DNA from: Megascapheus bottae
Lineage: Eukaryota > Chordata > Mammalia > Rodentia > Geomyidae
Assembly: GCA_024803745.1 (NCBI GenBank)
Contig: JANJXV010000130.1
Coordinates: 1,726,501 to 1,790,500 of the forward strand
Reading direction: 5' to 3'
Length of the DNA: 64,000 nucleotides
The notes below the pieces were generated by a model, which saw only the letters and a program-made list of their open reading frames with translations, was not told the DNA's origin and ran no database searches. This document shows positions 37,691 to 47,943 of the stretch, in pieces. The translations under genes and the position numbers were made by a program. The first letter of the stretch is position 1. Each line of letters starts with the position of its first letter.

Positions 37691-37985
37691 CAACAGTTGT
37701 TTATTAACCAGTGTGATGAGAAGGGAGGAATGGTAGAAATTTTCAATTGGATGCTCTCATAGGAAAGGACATGACAGAAATAGACGTATGAATAACCAGG
37801 TCTAGAGAGGGACCAATTCAAGGCCCTTGTGCTACCTGTATTGGAAAAAGCGAAGAGGAGGGTGGCCAGGTAAGAAGAGAGGAGGGCCTATAAACTAAGG
37901 CCAGGGAGCTGCTGGGGATAGAATAGATTATGTAGGACCTATAGCCATTTCAAACATGAAGCTTGAGCAATCATTTCATATTCAC
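37691..37985 (-). mobile_element. LINE-2 fragment, antisense
   Basis: 'cagttgtttattaaccagtg', 'gtggccaggtaagaagag', 'gattatgtaggacctatag' and 'gaagcttgagc' follow L2 antisense order, with internal deletions. Confidence 0.6.
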
Positions 37986-38315
37986 ATTTCAGCCAAGCTC
38001 TCCCCCCCCCACACACACTGTTGGTCTATCAAGTAGATTCAACCATAATAACAGTATTTATCATCGAAACCACTGTTATTGTTGTTCCATTGGAGACTCG
38101 AGAACAATGAAGCAAGCAGAGAAAGTAATTTCCCCAAGGTCAAGGTCACCAAAATGGGAAGGAACACAGTCAGGATCCCATTAGAAGGTTGTCGACCTGA
38201 GATGATTAGAGAGATTTTTCTGTCTCCAGATATCTGTGCTGTATAACCTCTTGCTGGGTTAAGCATTGTTCTGCTTGTTTTCTTTCTTGTAGTTGAAGTT
38301 GCAGGTACAGAGTCC

Positions 38316-38540
38316 CCAGTCTCATCCTGATTCAGGGTCTGGGAGCTGTCCCTAAGCCTCTTTGTGCTCAAAACTAGCATTCTACCCCTCCAGCCACAGC
38401 ACCACTTCTAGTTTTTGAGTGGTTAGTTGGAGATATGAGTCTCATAGGGGCTTTTCTACCTGGGCTGCCTTTGAACCACGATCCACAGATCTCTGCCTCC
38501 TGAGTAGCTAGGATCACAGGTGTGAGCCACCAGTGCCCGG
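38316..38540 (-). mobile_element. Composite SINE
   Basis: 'agggtctgggagctgtccct', 'ttgtgctcaaaactagcat', 'agccacagcaccacttcta', 'gtggttagttggagata', 'cctgagtagctaggatcaca', 'gtgagccaccagtgcccgg'. A nearly complete minus-strand copy. Confidence 0.88.
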
Positions 38541-38888
38541 TAGGTGTGGCTGTCTTCCAGGTGATTCCTTGTGCGACAAGGAGTCATAGTGGGAAGAGAC
38601 AGTTGGAGGGAGTTTGGGCCCCAGTTCAGGGCAGGTCTGAGACCGTGCCCAAATCAGCCCTGAACAGAAGCAGGAGTAACCAAGCAGGTTGTGTTCAAGA
38701 CAGGATATCATTAGGCTAGGACTGAAGGGATTTATCTCATTTCATATAGGAAAGATTCTGTTGCAGTATTTCTTTTAATGATATTTATTCTTTTTTAATA
38801 ATTGCAAATATAATGCATACTGATGGTGGAAATTACCATTACAAATAAATAGAAAAATAGTCTTTTCTGTTTGTTTGTACGTGTTCTA
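38541..38888. other. Unassigned sequence
   Basis: No gene or repeat family was recognised. The AT-rich part (38765-38870) may be old repeat. Confidence 0.45.
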
Positions 38889-38974
38889 TATCCCTGGCTG
38901 TCCTTGAACTTGTGATCCTCTTGTTCTAGCTTCTCTAGTGCTGGGATTACAGGTATGCCCCATCATACTCAGTA
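38889..38974 (-). mobile_element. B1-like SINE fragment
   Basis: 'ccctggctgtccttgaactt' and 'tagtgctgggattacaggta' are antisense B1 motifs. Unlike the composite SINEs, the 'ctagtgctgggatt' form is that of classic rodent B1. Truncated and tail-less. Confidence 0.75.
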
Positions 38975-39037
38975 TTACATTCATGCTTAGTAATTCTGTG
39001 CTTTTCAATCCAATATAAATCTGCCCCTTCCATGTAT

Positions 39038-39039
<2 letters not shown>

Positions 39040-39082
<43 letters not shown>

Positions 39083-39110
39083 CACGTACACGTACATAAA
39101 CACACACACA
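39040..39110. repeat. (CA)n microsatellite
   Basis: Clean CA array 39040-39079, then an impure extension with 'acgtacacgtac'. Confidence 0.96.
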
Positions 39111-39114
39111 CTCA

Positions 39115-39205
39115 CCTAGACTCTCTGAGCCTCTGTTTTCTTTTCTATAATATGGAGATAAAAATATTCACCTTTCAGGGTTACATAATGGATGCTTAAT
39201 TACTT
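39115..39205 (+). mobile_element. MIR fragment
   Basis: 'tctgagcctctgttttcttt' then 'tataatatggagataaaaat' and 'cagggttacataatggat' is the MIR core in sense. Confidence 0.72.
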
Positions 39206-39500
39206 ACTCTGTTTTTCATCCACTTGACATTCTATAATGAACATTTTTCATGTGTCATTAACTACTCTTCAAAAACATGACTTTTAATGGCTGCATAATA
39301 TGCCATCATTTAATGAGCCATAATTTATTTAACTATTCTGCTCTTATTGAACTTTGAAGTGTTTTCTAATATTTTGCTATGCGAGATAACACTGCATACT
39401 CAAATCTTTCTTGACATCTTTTTTATTCCCCCTTAGGATAAACTTCCAAAACAGAAATGACACAGAAAAACAGTACATGAATCTTCAATGTTTTTATGCA
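39206..39500 (-). mobile_element. Ancient L1-like fragment
   Basis: 'tcaaaaacatgacttttaat', 'ggctgcataatatgccatca', 'ccataatttatttaactatt', 'ttgctatgcgagataacact' and 'ccttaggataaacttcca' occur in a well-known antisense order of old mammalian L1. Non-coding. Confidence 0.65.
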
Positions 39501-39894
39501 TCTGGTGTCAAATTATTTTCTTGGGGGTGGGGAAATATATATTTCTAATGCCATCTAATGAATAGTTATTTCAAATTCAACACACCAGTCAGAGAAGTGC
39601 ATGTGTCAGTATGTTTGTGGATGGGAAGAAGAAAGATTGAACCCATAGGATGTTTCAGAGCCATCCAACCTTTTCTATGTATAGAATACATTCAATTCCT
39701 TATATGAGAGACTCAGAAATGGATGCACTTTCTAATCACTCCCCCGATGCTAAGAAATCTTCATCTTGGAAAAGCCATAATTTCTCATTGGCCAAGTTTT
39801 TAAGATTAGTCCATGTCTTAAAAAACAAAACCAAAACAAACTCACTAACTCTTGCACTCATCTGGTCCCTATTGCTGTGTCCCAATCATCCTGA
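39501..39894. other. Unassigned sequence
   Basis: No gene or repeat family was recognised. Confidence 0.45.
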
Positions 39895-40105
39895 CGGGAT
39901 TGATAATTGTGGCAATTGGCATAAAATGATTGCTACCTGCTGAGGCAATCACTTCCAGCTTCGGCAGAAGCTGATGAGCAATTCATTATGGAGGACGTAA
40001 TTGATGTAAAAGCCGAGAGGAAACGTGGGATTTCTCCTAGGATCTCCAGAATTTCGTGCATTTGACCCTCCCTGGCACCGAATCAGCTGCAGCGAGCAGG
40101 AATTT
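39895..40105. other. Candidate conserved non-coding block
   Basis: A non-repeat block unlike its surroundings, dense in homeodomain-type cores (TAATTG, CAATTGG-like, 'caattcatta', 'gtaattgatg') with several CpGs retained. No open frame with recognisable protein content runs through it. That it is an enhancer is only an inference from composition. Confidence 0.25.
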
Positions 40106-40306
40106 GAGATCGGACCAGGGTGGCAGGGTAAGCATACCATGCAAAGTGCATGCAAATATTTGCAGAACCTGCCTTGAACTTGAGGATGTGACCTTGAACA
40201 AGAAACCCATGTATGAGACAGCATCGTGTGGATGATGACAACGACCTTGGCATCAAAGCTCAAAGCTAGCCTCTCCAGTCAGCCATGAAAGAATAAAAAG
40301 GGGGCA

Positions 40307-40415
40307 GAGGAAGCTGCAGGTATAGCCCAGTGGTAGAGTGTGTTATTTTGCATGCATAAGTCCCTGGGTTCAAATCCCAGCATCATCCCTTCCAAACAAA
40401 CAAACAAAAACAAAG
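40307..40415 (+). mobile_element. ID-type SINE
   Basis: A box 'tagcccagtgg' (40323-40333) and B box 'gggttcaaatccc' (40367-40379) sit in an ID head ('gagtgtgt...gcatgcataag'), then an A-rich tail 'aaacaaacaaacaaa'. There is no right monomer, so this is a lone ID-like monomer and not a tRNA gene. Confidence 0.85.
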
Positions 40416-40464
40416 AGGTGCAAAACATGTGTTCCAACACAGGCTAGCTATCTAGGCCAGATCT

Positions 40465-40590
40465 CTGGAAGTGGACAGCCTGGATTTGATGCCTGCTTTC
40501 ATTTTCTCCTGCCCTAACTGGGAGAGGCTGAGTAAGATAGCCAGGTCCTGCTTCTCTCTCTACAGAAATGGCATTATTAACATGGCTGCT
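40465..40590 (+). mobile_element. Possible MIR fragment
   Basis: 'gacagcctggatttgatgcc' and 'ctctacagaaatggcattat' fit the MIR sense order. Weak. Confidence 0.4.
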
Positions 40591-41124
40591 TTTCGTAACT
40601 AGACCAATGATGATTCTAGAACCCCTCCCGCTGCCTGCAGTCCATCCACCATAGGCAGCTGTTGCCTCTGCAACAGTAATCCTCCTCAGTTTTAGACAAC
40701 ACCCAAATCTCCAGGACTCCACAACACCCCAGCTCTTTCCATCCCTCACCAGCCACAAAGCTGGCTCAAGATGCCCTCTGTGTTACAGTAACTTGACCTA
40801 CCTACAGTGTGCCTCTGGACCCCAAATGAGGTAGGAAAAGAAAATCCCCTATTCTGCTTTTGGCTCTCTTCCCTCTCCATCAGTCTAGCTGGTTTCCCCT
40901 CCCTGCATTTCAGCCCAGAGCAGTTGACTGAGACTCATCCGCTTCCATCACCTGCCAGGCCAGCTGAGCTGCTAATATCTTCCTGCCCAGCTCACCTCAC
41001 CTATCATGGCACAAACAGGGACTTAGCTGCTTCACGGCCCCCACTCTGCACCCTTTGCATTTCCACAGTGGCATCTTTCATCCCTCATTCTATGAGCGGC
41101 ACCCCAGAACACCACCGTGGGTCT
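40591..41124. other. Unassigned sequence
   Basis: No gene was recognised. The 118-codon plus frame at 40807-41163 runs into an LTR remnant and lacks any domain. Confidence 0.45.
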
Positions 41125-41470
41125 GTTTCGCACAGCCTTAAGGGAATACCACAGACTGGGTGATGTATGGTGAGCATGAATTTACTTCTTGCGGTTCTGG
41201 AGCTTGCAAACTCCCCCAGGGAAGAGTAAGGATCAGGGGTCTTCACCCTGCAGGATCTCATGGCAGAAGGTGGGATGGCAGAAGGAGAGGGGGGAATGGG
41301 TAAGGAAAGATGGATGAACTCCAGACATGTCATCCTTTCCTAGGGAGCTCACCGTGGGTGGCAGGAAGATACTGAGATCCCCCATTGTCTCTTGGGAACT
41401 GAGCCCCCCCCCACACACCCCAGACCCTTCCTTCTGCCTCTGTTGCCTAAGAGATTAAGGTTCTAAACAC
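41125..41470 (-). mobile_element. MaLR-type LTR remnant
   Basis: 'ataccacagactgggtgatg', 'tacttcttgcggttctggag', 'atctcatggcagaaggtggg' follow the same antisense order as the copy at 14293. Solo LTR-like; no internal genes. Confidence 0.55.
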
Positions 41471-42069
41471 ATTCTTTCGGGGTGATATATTTCTATCAAA
41501 GCAAATACGCTTTGCACCAAACAAACGGGTGGGGGTGGGGGCTCAGTTTCCCTTTGCAGTTTCTCAAAATGTTATCTTTCTTACAAAGAACACATCACAA
41601 ATGCAAGTCAAGTCTTTGAAGGGTCCCAACAGTGGGACATAAGTGGCAGAAAAGAACCCAAGACTTCTCCAAATAGCTAGCCAACAGAGAGTAGAATAAG
41701 GACTCGTTCTCATCAGTCAGGCACAGTTAGGTTAACCACAGCAGGTTAGGTCAGGGGAGGTTGACCTTCCTGTACACAGGGTGCTCGTATCCAGTCGTCA
41801 CTACATACGAAATTTCTAGCATCTTCTAGACCTTTCTCTGAGAAAGCACACAGCATGCTAATTTCCTTCTCCCTCAAATTATCTACTTCAGTGGCCATGT
41901 TGGTGTTTAAAAAGAAAACCTGCGCAGATCCCGACTTTTTCCAAATGATTTTGACATCCCTACAAAACAGTCCTTCATCTTCGGAAGGATGATGGAGTTC
42001 TACACTCTCTAAACCCCCTGCACCACACCCATCTCTCTCTCTGTGGGTCTATCGAACACCCTGGGTCAC
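41471..42069. other. Unassigned sequence
   Basis: No gene or repeat family was recognised. Confidence 0.45.
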
Positions 42070-42287
42070 ACTTAGGTAGAACTTAGGGCTTTGAGTTCTC
42101 CTTTAGTTTCATTGCTCAAGGCTGACACTCTACCACCTCACCCACTCTTTCACTTCTGGCTTTGGGCTCATTCCTTGGAGAGAGTGTCACAGACTTTTCT
42201 AGCGAGGGTGGCTTTGAACTGTGGCCCTCAGATCTCAGCCTCCTGAGTAGCTGGGATTACAGGCATGAGTCACTGGCTCCTGGCTTC
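42070..42287 (-). mobile_element. Composite SINE
   Basis: 'attgctcaaggctgacact', 'ctaccacctcacccactctt', 'gcgagggtggctttgaactg', 'cctgagtagctgggattaca', 'ggcatgagtcactggctcc'. Minus strand; the right monomer is worn. Confidence 0.83.
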
Positions 42288-43704
42288 TCTTCACCTTCCT
42301 GAGGCGATGAAGTCTGCCCCCTTCAGGGGCTCTCTACAATGACCTCACAGTGAAATCACCTACGGAAGTTGAAAAACTACCAAGTATCTTGCCGATCTCT
42401 GGGAGAGCCCTCAGGGTTGTGGTAGTAGCATTTGGTGGTGGTTTGGTATTCGTGTGAGTGTTTCATAATAGCACAGGCCTGGCACCGAGTTTGGTGTATA
42501 CAATCCTTTGCCATTTAGCTCTTCAGCATTCTGTATGTTAACATTTTACCTTTAGCAGACTTTCTCCTATAACCATTAAGAGGAGTCACTAAAATATCAC
42601 TTGTCCCCAAAACCCAAACAAATCTTCCTTAGTGGAAGCTTCTATCTATCAGATAGGTGCATAAAAGATTTTACAAATAAATACGAAGCTCGAGCAATAA
42701 CTCCCTCTTATGGAATCAGTGACTCACCCATTTTTACCCCTCCACGGCTAGTGCTTATCTGCTCCCAAACCTGGCCTGCTTTGCTTTATGGTGATTGTTT
42801 TTCTTCAGCATGTTTTAATCGGGCAAAGGGCTCTCCCCAGGTTGACTCTTAAGGGCACACATGGCAATGTAGCCAGATTAACCTCATCTCTTGCTCTCGC
42901 TCCTTCCCATTCCCCTCTCCTCCACCCCTCGAGTAAACAGCTCTTCCGGTAAGTTTCCTTATGCTCTCTGCACACATAGGCATCATGATATTATTTGTCC
43001 TCCATCACTCTTTCCTTCTCCCCCCTCCCCAGCCAGCCAGCCCCCTTCCCTGGGATTTGGTCATCTGTAGACACCTTAGCAAAACTGCATTATTCCTGAC
43101 ATCCACCCCATTTGCTTCCGGAACCAGTCAGGGGAAGCCTCATTCCTGCTCCTTTCACCTTGCTTGACTTGTCCACCTTCACGGTGATTTCTATGTATCT
43201 GAATATCAGGCGAGCGAGGGTTTCGGTGTAATGAGACTAGACGGATTCTGATTCTTCCTCTTTATTATCTTGAAAGCCATATTAACCTAGTCTAGGCCGA
43301 TCTTATAATAAAAGCTGCAGGGAGAGTAGACTGATGGAGATAAAGCAATTCCTTGCTTGGAAGTATCATCTCTCGTGCTGATCCCCCATCACTTAAAATC
43401 AATTCTCAGCATGTAGGGTACAGCTCTTGTTCTCCATGTTAATAATACCCATGGTCCAGGGCCTGATGATATCCTAGAGGCAGAGGAATGTGACACCACT
43501 GACTTCGTATGAGAGGTAAAGAGAAAGGCAAGGTTCATTCTGGACCTAAACAGGTGAACAGCAGGGTTGCTATTGAGGATGAAGAGAATAGACTTTCCAT
43601 TCAGAGGACAGAAGGCCTGAAGAGACAGTAGAGCATTGACACGTTTTATAATTAGCAGATGGACCAGCATTGTCCATGCGTCTTGCGCTGTTCTAAGATC
43701 TCAC
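42288..43704. other. Unassigned sequence
   Basis: No gene was recognised. A splice-donor-like 'ccggtaagttt' sits at about 42948 without a convincing exon before it. 42340-42400 may be a worn hAT piece. Confidence 0.45.
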
Positions 43705-43840
43705 CATTGCTCCATTGAATTCTCACACTGAGAGCAAAGAGCCATTGTGCTCAGAGCTGTGATCACACAGACGGGGAAACAGGGATTATGGAGAACTGTC
43801 CTAGAGTTACACATCTCAATTAAGACAGGATTTCATTCTA
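43705..43840 (-). mobile_element. MIR fragment
   Basis: 'ttgaattctcacactgagag', 'acagacggggaaacagggat', 'agagttacacatctc' match antisense MIR. Confidence 0.6.
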
Positions 43841-43930
43841 AATAATAAGACCAGGCACTGGTGACTCACTTATATAATCTTAGCTACTCAGGAAAATGAG
43901 GTATGATTATCAGTTCCAAGCCCATAGGAC

Positions 43931-44164
43931 TCTTTTTTTTTGTGGGTCATGGGGCTTGAACTTGGCCTGGGTGCTATCCCTGAGCTCTTCAGCTCAAGGC
44001 TACCACCCTACCCTTGAGCTCAGCCCCATTTCCCATTTTCAAGAGATTAATTGGAGGGAAGAGCCTCAGATCCTTTTGTGCCTGGGCTGGCTTTGAACCT
44101 TGATCCTCAGATCTCAGCCTCCTGAGTAGCTAGGAATTACAGGCATGAGCCACGGGCACCTGTC
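43931..44164 (-). mobile_element. Composite SINE inserted in the outer SINE
   Basis: A complete minus-strand copy from the T run ('tctttttttttgtgggtcat') through 'cttcagctcaaggctaccac', 'ttaattggagggaagagcc' and 'aattacaggcatgagccac'. Short flanks resembling 'g(g/a)gactct' are the likely duplication. Confidence 0.88.
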
Positions 44165-44252
44165 TCCCGGAGACTCTCATCTCCAATTTCACACCAAAAA
44201 GCCAGAAGTGACTCAAGTAATAGGGCACTAGTATTGAGCAAAAAGTTCAGAG

Positions 44253-44413
44253 ATAGACAGGTGTGGCGTAATCCTAGCTACTTATGAGGTTGAGCGTGAG
44301 GATTGCAGTTCAAAGCTGGTCTGTGGCTCAAGGGGTAGTGCAGTAGCCTTGAGCTGAAGAGCTCAGGGACAATACCCAGGCCCAGAGTTCAAGCCTCAGG
44401 TCCTATTAAAAAA
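44253..44413 (+). mobile_element. Composite SINE inserted in the outer SINE (second insertion)
   Basis: Plus-strand copy ('aggtgtggcgtaatcctagc', 'tgtggctcaaggggtagtgc', 'cttgagctgaagagctcagg') with an A tail. It is shorter than full length: part of the middle is deleted. The 13-base duplication 'aaaaagttc(a/t)gag' flanks it (44240-44252 and 44414-44426, one mismatch). Confidence 0.88.
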
Positions 44414-44465
44414 AAAAAGTTCTGAGACAGTACCCAGGCCCTGAGTTCAAGCCCCAGGACCAGCA

Positions 44466-44524
44466 ATGCATGTGCACATACACACATGTGCACATACACA
44501 CACAGACACACATGCACACACATG
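44466..44524. repeat. Imperfect (CA)n repeat
   Basis: CA-rich with 'tgtgcacata' units, at the tail of the outer SINE. Confidence 0.8.
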
Positions 44525-45281
44525 ATGGCATCTCCTTTTATGCCTACTCCCAATCCTTTTGTCATAGCACACAGGACAAAGAACCACCAATTTAAAGTAT
44601 GAAGCAGCTGTCTGGACCTCTTATCAAGAAGACACAGCCTTAGGCCCACAGGCTGGCAGGGAAGGCACGCACAGATGAGGCTCTGAAATGACATTATCTC
44701 TCCCACCCCCACTTTGCAGGAGAAGCGATTGTCAGAACCATGGACAGGACGCTTCTGGACTAATTCCTGTTTTCTGATCATTAGGAGAACAATAATAAAA
44801 ACTCAGACAGGTCTTGTTAAGAGTCAAGCGCACTCTCGCTCCAATTCCCTACATTCTTCTAATCCACCATCTCGCACTGGAGGTACTATCAGAGCATCCT
44901 GGAAACTATAAAGTCCTGAGACAACGGGGTAACAGGTTCAAGAGGCTGTTCCTGATATACAGACAAACTTCAAGAGCAGAGAAATCTCCCCTGGGAAAGC
45001 CACTCTGCTGTCATTGTTCCCTTGTTTTCTAGGTAGTTACAGCAACTGCTCTGCCCAGGTAAAAAATGATGAGAGCCCATTGAATTTGTATAACACTGAA
45101 CTTATAAAGCTCCCTCACAAGTATTGAAAAAAGTATCACCAAAGTGTGATAACAGAGGCCACAGGAGACATGTAAGATGTGTCTGGGTAGTGTGAGAGTA
45201 AAAAAAAAATCATCCTCTTAATGCATTTTAGGGAAAATATAATTAGCAAGTGAAAATCATGATTTCACAGGTTTTATTTCT
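44525..45281. other. Unassigned sequence
   Basis: No gene or repeat family was recognised between the SINE nest and the next dimeric SINE. Confidence 0.45.
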
Positions 45282-45297
45282 CCTGATCAACTCCTTT

Positions 45298-45487
45298 TTT
45301 TTTGCCAGCCCTGGGCTTGAGCTCAGGGCCTGAGCACTGTCCTTGGACTTTCTCAAGGCTAGAGCTCTACCACTTGAGCCTCAGCACCACTTCCAGTTTT
45401 TTTCTATGTATGTGGTACCGAGGAATCGAACCCTGGTCTTCGCAAATGCCAGGCAAGCACTTTAACCACTAGGCCAAACTCCCGGTC
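45298..45487 (-). mobile_element. Dimeric tRNA-derived SINE, young-looking
   Basis: Full-length minus-strand dimer with the perfect 16-base target-site duplication 'cctgatcaactccttt' (45282-45297 and 45488-45503). It is almost identical along its length to the copy at 54555, which implies a recent shared source. Confidence 0.95.
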
Positions 45488-45503
45488 CCTGATCAACTCC
45501 TTT

Positions 45504-46004
45504 CTGTGTGTTGATTTAAAGGGAAGTGGGTAGGATTGGATAAGGAATGTTGATGCATTTTTTTTTTAAGGACGATCGAAGTCTGAAGAGTGCTGGGTGA
45601 TTTTTACAGAGTTACAATCTGGAGTAAGCAAACTGTCATTGGTTCTTAGCTCTGTTGTGTGGGTTAGGAAATCTCAGAAGGGGGTGTTTAAGCAACTCAC
45701 CCCCTTATTAGTGATTTCTATACATTATTTGCACAAAAGACTTACGTTGTTTTGAACCTACATAGATGGTAAACTGAGTACACACTATGTGTAGTTGTCT
45801 CAACTATTAAGTCTGTTATGTAGACTCATCACCTCCAATTGGCCTTCCTTCTTCCTTCCCAAGATAGGATAGCAACCTTGGTGAGTCCAATTTTAAAGTG
45901 GTGGCCTTTCAGTTCCTTCCATTTTCCCACAAATAACATGATGGCTTTGAAAGGTCCACAGTAAACAGGTGTGTGCAGCTGTACGCTACCTTTCATTCAT
46001 TCTG
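45504..46004. other. Unassigned sequence
   Basis: No gene or repeat family was recognised. Confidence 0.45.
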
Positions 46005-46145
46005 GTAGCTGCCCAGGAGTGTTAGTCCAGGGCCAAGGGATAGTTGTATCTTTAGTTTTATGGGTTTTTTTTAACTTCCTAGATAGTGGCTACACTGGTC
46101 TGCATTCTAACCAACAGTGAAATGCAACATTTGTCAGGCTAATGG
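46005..46145 (-). mobile_element. Ancient LINE-1 fragment
   Basis: 'gatagttgtatctttagttt', 'agatagtggctacactggtc', 'tgcattctaaccaacagtg' give the antisense L1 ORF2 order. Non-coding. Confidence 0.7.
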
Positions 46146-47278
46146 ATCTCCTGTCTAAAAACAGAGACTGGGGGTGTCAGGGGAAAGGGGAGGAAGACAT
46201 AAGGAGAAAGAGAGGAAAAGGAGAGAGTAGTCTTGCCATGTGACTGGCTGGTCCTGTTAATGTAATGAGGAGGTCCTGGCAAGTTGATGTTTTTCTCATA
46301 TCAGAGCAATGGGGGACGGAGGGAGTAGTTAAAAGTGGTAAGAACAAAACAGACACACAGAGAAGATCTCATTTAATAGCTAGAAGAAAAAAAAGTCCTC
46401 GTGGAATTTAAGTGTGGCTGTTCCCGTGTGCTTCTGGAACCTAAGTAATGTATAACAAATCTTCTCCTTTTGTCTCTGCTAATCTGCGTAACTCACAGCC
46501 CAAAGATCTTAAGCCATCATAATTTGGTATAGACTATGAGGAGGGGAAGGAATGCAAAGAAACAGGAATCCTCTGGCAGGCACCACGTAGCGATTTATAA
46601 TCCAGGAAACGCGACAGAAGTTATCTGAGGCTGACAGTCAGACACAGGTCAACTTGAAACCCACACTCAGAAAGCTGTTCCCTGCCAACCATCATCATCT
46701 TTGCTTTTGATCAGTGCAAATGAAACACGAATATGTCATCTGGGAATTTGTCAGGTGTCTCTCCACCGATCAGAATCACCAATCCTGTCTTAGAACTAGA
46801 AGAGATCTTAGAAGACTCAGGGAGAGATTGTCAAGGTCATGCCCTTCAAGACCCAGGCAGGGTCCCAGCTGTCACGTAGTCATCCTCTCCTGACTTCTCC
46901 CCTTACTTGTGGCTTAGGGAGGGAGAAAAAGAGTTCTTCTCGCCCATCCAAGCCAGTGTGGAGCCATTTCCATACTCCTGGCTATCCATGAGGACTAAGG
47001 TACATTCCAATTACCATATTTAATCCTCACATCTCTCCATAAAGGTGGGTGGGAAGGAAAGGTCAGAACTCTGAATACAAAAAAAGGAAAAAGTTCACTG
47101 GGGCATGTGCTTTGAAAGTGTCTCTAAAAGAAAAATGCTTACCAAAAAAAAAACTAGGTCATTGAATTGAAATGCAACAGGATCCTCATTAAAAGTTGGA
47201 TGTTTCCTCATATGAATCCCCAAAATAGAGGGATGTGAGAAGGACATTCTATTTTGGGGGGAGATTATAGGAAAAAGT
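46146..47278. other. Unassigned sequence
   Basis: No gene was recognised. 46600-46800 is CpG-containing, non-repeat sequence that might be conserved (see findings). Confidence 0.45.
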
Positions 47279-47440
47279 TGGGGCTTTGGAGCTGGACCCA
47301 TTTGAGTTCAAAGTTTATTTTAGTGTTGTTGCTTGGTTAGTTTAGTGGTCTCCAGCCAACCATAACCCTTTTCTGAACCTCAACTTACCTTCGCAACACT
47401 TTTAAATGGAGTTAAAATGCCTAGTTCATTGGGTTGATTT
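47279..47440 (+). mobile_element. MIR, left part
   Basis: 'gctttggagctggaccc', 'catttgagttcaaag', 'tctgaacctcaacttacc', 'aaatggagttaaaatgccta' and 'gttcattgggttga' follow MIR sense order. The element resumes after the inserted SINE at about 47700. Confidence 0.75.
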
Positions 47441-47454
47441 AAAAAAAAAAACGA

Positions 47455-47678
47455 AGCCGGTTGCAGTGGCTCACGCCTGTCATCCTAGCTACTCAGGAGG
47501 CTGAGATCTGAGGATCAAGGTTCAAAGCCATCCCAGGCACAAAAGGACCCGAGACTCTTATCTCCAATTAACCTCTAGAAAATGGGAAGTGGGGCTTGGC
47601 TCAAGGGTAGGGCAGTAGCCTTGAGCTGAAGGGTTCAAGGACAGCACCCAGGCTGAGTACAAACCCCACAACCCCCAC
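47455..47678 (+). mobile_element. Composite SINE inserted in a MIR
   Basis: A well-preserved head ('gccggttgcagtggctcacg', 'agctactcaggaggctgag'), then 'cttatctccaattaacctct' and the right monomer. A CA-rich tail follows. It separates two halves of one MIR. Confidence 0.92.
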
Positions 47679-47699
47679 ACACCTACACACACATACACA

Positions 47700-47765
47700 A
47701 ATACGATTCTTATGATAGGTCTGCAAAGTGTCTAGCCCACAGCATATGCTCAAGGAAATGGTGGG
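47700..47765 (+). mobile_element. MIR, right part
   Basis: 'tgcaaagtgtctagcccaca' followed by 'gcatatgctcaagg' is the MIR 3' tail continuing the piece at 47279-47440. Confidence 0.6.
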
Positions 47766-47921
47766 ATCTTCTTTCCATACACCATGAACCTCTGGCATGA
47801 TCCCAAAATGACATATATCTTATTCCCAGACATGGGTGGGTCTGTGTTCAACTTTTTGATTGGATAGTGCTATGAAATTACATCACCTTTCAGTCCTCAG
47901 TTTTCTTCTCTGTTAGAAAAC

Positions 47922-47943
47922 ACTACTACTACTACTAATAATA
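47922..47943. repeat. (ACT)n / (AAT)n run
   Basis: ACT array changing to AAT, about 22 bases. Confidence 0.88.

Larger units (their letters stand above)
43849..44465 (+). mobile_element. Outer composite SINE of a three-level nest
   Basis: The oldest member, now in three pieces: 43849-43930 (7SL-like head, 'agctactcagg', 'agttccaagcccat'), about 44165-44252 ('agactctcatctccaattt', 'caaaaagccagaagtgac') and 44427-44465 ('acagtacccaggccctgag', 'caagccccagg'). The pieces join in order and orientation into one element. Confidence 0.85.

Noticed and set aside
40323..40379. tRNA gene suggested by A and B boxes
   Set aside because: It sits in an ID-type SINE with an A-rich tail; no cloverleaf acceptor stem pairing was seen.
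42930..42960. Splice donor 'ggtaagttt' as the end of an exon
   Set aside because: No convincing acceptor upstream within normal exon size, and a stop lies just before it in the most likely frame.
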